Source of the DNA: Aphis gossypii
Lineage: Eukaryota; Arthropoda; Insecta; Hemiptera; Aphididae
Length of the DNA: 64,000 bases
Direction of reading: 5' to 3'
Assembly (NCBI RefSeq): GCF_020184175.1
Contig: NC_065532.1
Location: forward strand, 27,218,001 to 27,282,000
This document shows positions 59,019-64,000 of this stretch, in pieces (position 1 is the first letter of the stretch; the number at the start of each line of letters is the position of its first letter). The notes under the pieces are model-generated. The model was not told where the DNA came from. It saw nothing but the letters and a program-made list of their open reading frames with translations, and searched no databases. A program made the translations under genes and the position numbers.

Positions 59019-60520
59019 ATGGTAAAGAAGAAGACGACTTTGTCACCGCCGCCACCACATTCTGCGTGCCGGAGCGGCGGCGGCGGCGGTGGCACGGCGC
59101 TCGTCGTCGTCGTCGTCGTCCGTCGCGTACGTTTCCGTGTCACGTGACCGCGAAAAATATACAGCCGCGTCGTCGTCTCGACACCGAGTCGCCGTGTATA
59201 TTATATCGGAGGAACAACTGACATTTCGGTCGGCGGCGGCCAATATTTGGCGCGTGCGTTCAACGACCTCTCTCGCTCAACGACTATCAGCACCGTTTGT
59301 AGGGGTTTTTTCTGCCCCCACCCCCCCCACGAAACAACCGTCAGTTTTCCCATTTTGTCCGTCCGCCGCCCCACTTACCAAAGTACACACGCATTACGTA
59401 TATATATTTATATACAAATAAAAAAACGCACAGAGCAGCGGCGGCGGTGGTGGTCGTGTCGTGCCTGTCGTCCGCAGGCCGCGCACTCGGCGATGGTGAT
59501 TCATCCCCTGTTGGCTAGCTCGCGCGGCTTATATGCTCACGCACACACGCGCGCGCAACGCGCATCGATCCGAGTCGAATGCACACGTGAACGCGCGGCG
59601 GCAGGCCGCCAGCGATTTTCATGTAAATTTCCTCCCCGCGGCCTAATAGTCATTTCTAATTTATCGTCTCACTCCGCGCTCCCCCCCGCTCGCCGCCGAC
59701 ACAAAGTTATCCATAACGACCCCTATCGAACTGTATACTCGCCCCGTCGACGATCGCGCGCGCCGAACTGCACACATCCCGTTCGGCCGATCGTCATCAT
59801 ATAATATAATATTATACACTGTGTGTGTGCTCTTTCGGGCGGTGGTCATGTGATGGGTGGTGGGTGGGGGGGGGGTCGTAAGGGACGGGGGTGAGGAGAT
59901 CACTTTTTTTTTTTATTATTATTTTTGTATATGTGTAAGCGTAGAGATGGGGCGTAGAGCACACGTGTTGTGTGTGTCGTTTGTTCGTTATTATTTATAC
60001 TATGAGCGAAAAAAAAATAAATACCATACAGGACGATGCCATATATTATTATTATTATTATGTTTTTTTTGTTCTCTATCGTTCCTATATGAAACACGTT
60101 TATATGCACCACCGCGCCACTCTCGCGTTTTATATTAATTTATTTATATTTATAATAATAATATATTAAAAATAACAACGATATTTTGATTATACGCTCT
60201 TCGCCCCCTCGCCGAGCCGCGAACGTGCTCGGTCATAGGTCTCCCGGCTCCACGAGTACGACATCATTGTTATAATAATAATATATTGCATACGCGCCTC
60301 TTTCTATCCGACGCGCGCGTGTCCGTTTATCGATCGGCGGACGTGAATGATGACGATAATAATATCGTTTGGACACAGCGTACGTACGCGTTAAATTATG
60401 CAGCATCGTCGTGTACTTTTTCGTCTAGAGCTTTTCTGTTCGACGACTGTGTGCGACAGCCGTTCTCCTCTTGCGTTCCACACTTAATATATTATACACC
60501 ATCGTCTTGACATCGATTTT
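59019..60520. promoter_or_regulatory. Intronic GC-rich island 2
   Basis: An abrupt change from AT-rich to GC/CpG-rich DNA at about 59035. A 42-codon frame starts at ATG 59019 (G at -3 and +4) and ends at TGA 59145-59147; it contains Pro, Gly and Val runs from CCG, GGC and (CGT)n and is not convincing as coding. G-rich GGTGGTGGGTGGGGGGGGGG near 59853-59874 could form a G-quadruplex. Possible alternative promoter or the promoter of a nested gene. Confidence 0.3.
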
Positions 60521-62150
60521 GTAGTGTGTGTGGCATCAAGTTTTTTGGTGCTAATATTGTTTTGATACGGGCAAAACAGTATTTTTTATACGATTTTTTT
60601 TTTTTTTTTTTGTTCGCCATTTGTAACGAGGTAATTGCGAAACACGCGTTTCTCCGCCATATTTCCTATCCCCGTATTTGAGTCTATTGTAGAATATTTT
60701 GGTGAAATGATTTTTTTAATCGCCACGAAACGGACAATTATATTATAATACATAATGTAAAATAAGATAGAAAAACTTGTTAGTACTATAATATAATAAT
60801 ATATATTATGTTATATTCTTATACATGGCTGCGTTGCATTGTACGAAAATCGACTGTATGGGTACCTATTATTTGTACAAGTGTCTTACGACTTTCTTTT
60901 TGGCGTTACTAATGTATCAATTACACTGTCCGGAAATAGTTTAAGAACTTATAGTGTTGTTACGCACACTATCAAAACGAATATCTTCACAAATTGCTGT
61001 ACCTAATGAATGATATTCTTTCGATTTTATTTACAAAATATGTGTTAAATTACTACCTACTATAGAACACATCTATACGTTATATTAATTTTTATTTTAT
61101 ATTGTGTATTTATCTACAAAATAAAATAACTAAATATATATACAGTTATTTAATAGTACTTAAACAAAGAAAAACAAAGTTATGAAGCGAAGAAGCGATT
61201 GTATGCGAACAAATAATTGTTAAGTATAGTTTCAAAGGTTTGGTGTGATAATAAAATGGTTCTGTGATATTATACCTATTCACATTTATTTTGAATCTTC
61301 TATCAGATCGCATGTGTGCTTGTTGTCTCATACACATCACGAAAACTACCAATTGGCTATACCCTGCATTTAGTACCCGCGCGGCCGCGCTATTGGAGCT
61401 AGAAATTCGGCCAAAAAATGAATGATACGTCTTGGCAATCTTAAAATATTGGCTCAGTTTGCAAATTTAACGGTCGTTAAAAATCCTTATCGGCCACCAT
61501 GTTTTTTATCTGGTGCTACCAAATTAATGCGTTCCGCACCGGTTCGCTTCGTCCGTCTTCTGTATAATGTAAAGCTGTAATTCGCATTGTCTTTCTCAAG
61601 ATACTATTATACTGCATATGTATCTATTGTGTCTGAAGTCGAACCACTATATAACGTTATAAGTGTTATGACTTACAACATTTAAAAATGCGCAATTAGT
61701 TCTGCTGGGTTGTGATATTGTTATATAACGACTATATTTCTATAATAATTATAAACTATATTTTTCTTGAAAATAAACGAACATTTGTGTATACAGGCAG
61801 CGTGAACATACTCGTTATAGTCGACTTGTTTTATCACTCAATAAAATTATATATTATATTCGTATGTGCATCTTCGAATTACGGATCTTACTTCTCCGCG
61901 GGCACTGTGCAGGCGAAATTAAGTGGGGAAGGGGTTGTTAAGTCTTCGGGTGAGTGTTGTTTCGAGCCCGTATACTATGTATACGTGTTCGGCGTTTTTC
62001 GTATATTTAGGTACACGTATATTCGCCGCGCGTGCCACATCCTTCAAAAGTCTCCCGATCAAAAACAAACGGAACCATCGTATATTTAAAGCTTTTTGGC
62101 TCCTATTCCAGACATACTTTGTGAATATTTGGCATCGGGCGTTGTTGGCC
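60521..62150. other. Intronic DNA, mostly AT-rich, nothing supported
   Basis: A GCGCGGCCGCGC-like GC knot at 61379-61391 stands alone. The 125-codon plus frame at 61712-62089 has no domain. Confidence 0.5.
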
Positions 62151-63200
62151 CGAATATCCGAGGTTTCCGTTTAAAAACGTACATGTGGACTGGCCCGGCC
62201 CCGGGCGGCCGCTGAAATGGTGTGTATAGTGGGCTAACAGGGAGGTGGGGGTTCGAATGATTTTGGCCAGAAAACGCTGGCAAGGATTATTATTGAAAAG
62301 TGGCCAGATGGGGTGGAGGGGGACACCAAGTCAGAGGCAGTATATAGAGAGAGGGTTACATCGTCGTTTGGCAATACGATTTCGAAGTTTGGCAGCTCCA
62401 GAGTGCGCGTTCCCAGATAAGAACTCAAAATTTGGCACTACGTGATGTGGATAGGTGCGTGGTTGTGGCGTTAGGTGTTTTCGGGGAACGCGCGCCACGT
62501 ATTATCGTGTGCTTAATCGTAGTCGTCGGGGCCAAAGTCTCAGTGTATATAGTATGTAGGTGGTGTGTGTTTGGCAAAGTCCGTCGTTTAGAACGTCGAG
62601 GCGCCCCTTTTTATACGACGATAACTACACGTAAATAGCGTCCGTAATAATAAAAAACGCAAAACTCTCGCGGACTAAATGTATATACGATATAATATTA
62701 TGTGTTATAATATGCGACGACATTGTTCCTTACTGCATCTCCACGATTGCTGTATCCCGTGGTGCAATCGCGTGCTACAGCGAATGTTCTAATATACCGT
62801 TGTTTTCTGAGTTTTCTCCGTATTTATACTACGTATATATACAGCATATTATTTACACCCGCGTATTATATGACGTAGGGGAGGGTGTAGCAGTCAGCTG
62901 ATAATCGTCGGCTGGGACGAATATTCACGGTGCTGTGGCAAGGTGGTGGTGGAAGGGACATACGCGTGTTTTCCGGAAACGGAAAGAGAGACGGCGAAAG
63001 ACCGCCGCCGCGCGGAAGAGAACGAAAACAACAAACCGTCGACTTTTACTACGCTAACCCCGCTCTCCTCACCCGCTTATCCATTCGACTGAGCGTTCCC
63101 TCCTCGGCTCTGCCACCGCCTACTCTTCTTCTCTCCGCTTCGGATCGCATGACCTCGCCGTAATACGGACCATGCTTCCCCTCTACCGCCTCCGCCGCAC
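62151..63200. promoter_or_regulatory. Intronic GC-rich island 3
   Basis: Begins with TGGCCCGGCCCCGGGCGGCC (62182-62201) and continues with purine-rich and CG-rich DNA to about 63190. Several 65-86-codon frames on both strands are of balanced composition, but none has a recognisable domain or a consistent start/donor pair. Confidence 0.3.
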
Positions 63201-63232
63201 TCACCTTGACACGGTTTTCATTCACTCTTGTG

Positions 63233-63360
63233 TGTATATATATATATACCACTGTATAGTATATACTATATACTATATAAAACATAGTATATATATATAT
63301 ATAATACATACTACGGTGTCTACAATACTATTTACGTGCCTATATATATATATATATATT
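63233..63360. repeat. (TA)n cluster
   Basis: Three pure TA runs (63233-63248, about 63289-63302, about 63344-63359) are linked by AGTATATACTATATACTATA-type palindromes. Strong cruciform potential. Confidence 0.8.
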
Positions 63361-64000
63361 ATACACCGCCCCTCTCGCGTATTTCGGTCCATTCATCGTA
63401 TATAAACTCCATGGCTGGCTGCGTGTGTTAAAATATCTCCACGACCTATGCACAGTCTTTCAAACGTTTGTCTGGTGCTATATCCGCACATATACCTACA
63501 ACACTTTTATACTATAGTAGGGAATGTATATAGGTACCATCACGCAAAAGATTATATTATAACGTCTATAGTGCAGCGTTCGACACTTGACGAAAAAAAA
63601 ATATTTTTTTTTTTTGGTAAATTGTAAAAACAAATAATACGAAAAAAGCCGTACCCAGATGTGTGTGTGTGCTTTTGCGGCGCTACGGCCGGAGAGTCCC
63701 ATGAGTGCCTGCTGGCAAGCGCGGCGGTGGCGACGGCGGTGTGTAAGTATCGCGCCGCCCCTCGGACTAGAGATCAATACGCACCGAAAACGCGTGTGCA
63801 CGGTCGGTGTCTTTTTTTCATCGTTATTACTATTATTACCGACTACTTATTTTTTTTTTTTAATATATAAATTATTATTCGCCATCTGCCCATGTCCCCT
63901 GAACGACATCGCTGGTTTGCTCATTACTATCATCATGAGTTTAGATACGCATAGACGACACGACGTTATCATAGATCGCGGCCGTTTAGTTATGCGTGTC
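63361..64000. other. Window end, mixed composition, nothing supported
   Basis: A GC-rich patch at 63660-63800 (GCGGCGGTGGCGACGGCGG) has frames on both strands without recognised content. Confidence 0.5.

Larger units (their letters stand above)
44058..64000 (+). other. First intron of the ZSWIM gene (continues past the window)
   Basis: It starts with consensus donor GTGAGT at 44058. No frame in the remaining 19.9 kb resembles the SWIM zinc finger or later ZSWIM blocks, so intron 1 appears to be at least 19.9 kb. It includes GC-rich islands, microsatellites and GAGA tracts that may carry enhancers or alternative promoters. Nested genes cannot be excluded. Confidence 0.7.

Noticed and set aside
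59043..59243. 66-codon Asp-rich minus frame
   Set aside because: It starts at TTG, has no ATG, and the Asp run is the complement of a (CGT)n tract.
62182..62201. TGGCCCGGCCCCGGGCGGCC, resembling a cloning-site cluster (SmaI/NotI-like)
   Set aside because: No vector sequence on either side; the flanks are ordinary intron DNA, so it is natural GC-rich sequence.
62240..62260. GGTTCGAAT resembling a tRNA box B
   Set aside because: No box A at the right distance and no acceptor stem.

Overview
The window looks like nuclear DNA of an insect, most probably an aphid (Hemiptera: Aphididae). This is an inference. It rests on long AT-rich gene-poor stretches, the recurring motif TAGGTACCTA, sharply bounded GC-rich islands full of (CGT)n, (CGG)n and (CA)n tracts, hAT-type miniature transposons, and one exon that clearly belongs to an animal protein family. 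There are no bacterial-type operons, ribosome binding sites or CRISPR arrays. Most open frames over about 60 codons are chance or low-complexity frames.

Layout. (1) 1-1008 is the 3' end of a plus-strand gene that starts before the window; it encodes an Asn-rich protein with a 64-residue Gly-Pro/His/Lys-rich block. (2) 1009 to about 28500 is AT-rich intergenic or intronic DNA. It holds two hAT-type MITEs (7738-8014 with a perfect 8-bp target duplication; 16662-16838), a perfect 30-bp palindrome between 8-bp direct repeats (8955-9000), a 28-bp minisatellite (11040-11133), a decayed non-LTR retrotransposon tail (minus strand, 25162-25430), a 5S-rRNA-like scrap near 21480, and a pair of exon-like segments sharing a 34-bp motif (6959 and 24449). 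(3) 28600-30050 is a GC-rich island with a candidate first exon (short coding start at 29462, splice donor at 29544). (4) 30050-42100 is again mostly AT-rich, with GC-richer patches near 34400, 38560 and 39400, a tRNA-Ser-like fossil (40098) and interleaved inverted repeats (30767-30845). (5) 42100-45100 is the main GC-rich island. It contains the first coding exon (43649-44057) of a ZSWIM5/6-type gene, with a plausible Inr/DPE promoter and two overlapping upstream ORFs. (6) 44058-64000 is read as the first intron of that gene. It contains GC-rich islands at about 48150-50500, 59020-60520 and 62150-63200, many microsatellites and GAGA-type tracts, and no recognisable further ZSWIM exon.

Only two protein-coding genes are supported with confidence, both partial: the Gly/Pro-rich gene at the left edge and the ZSWIM gene. 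I did not find a clear undescribed multi-gene system. The observations most worth checking are the twin exon-like segments, the upstream-ORF arrangement before ZSWIM, the flanked palindrome, and the candidate first exon in the 29-kb island.
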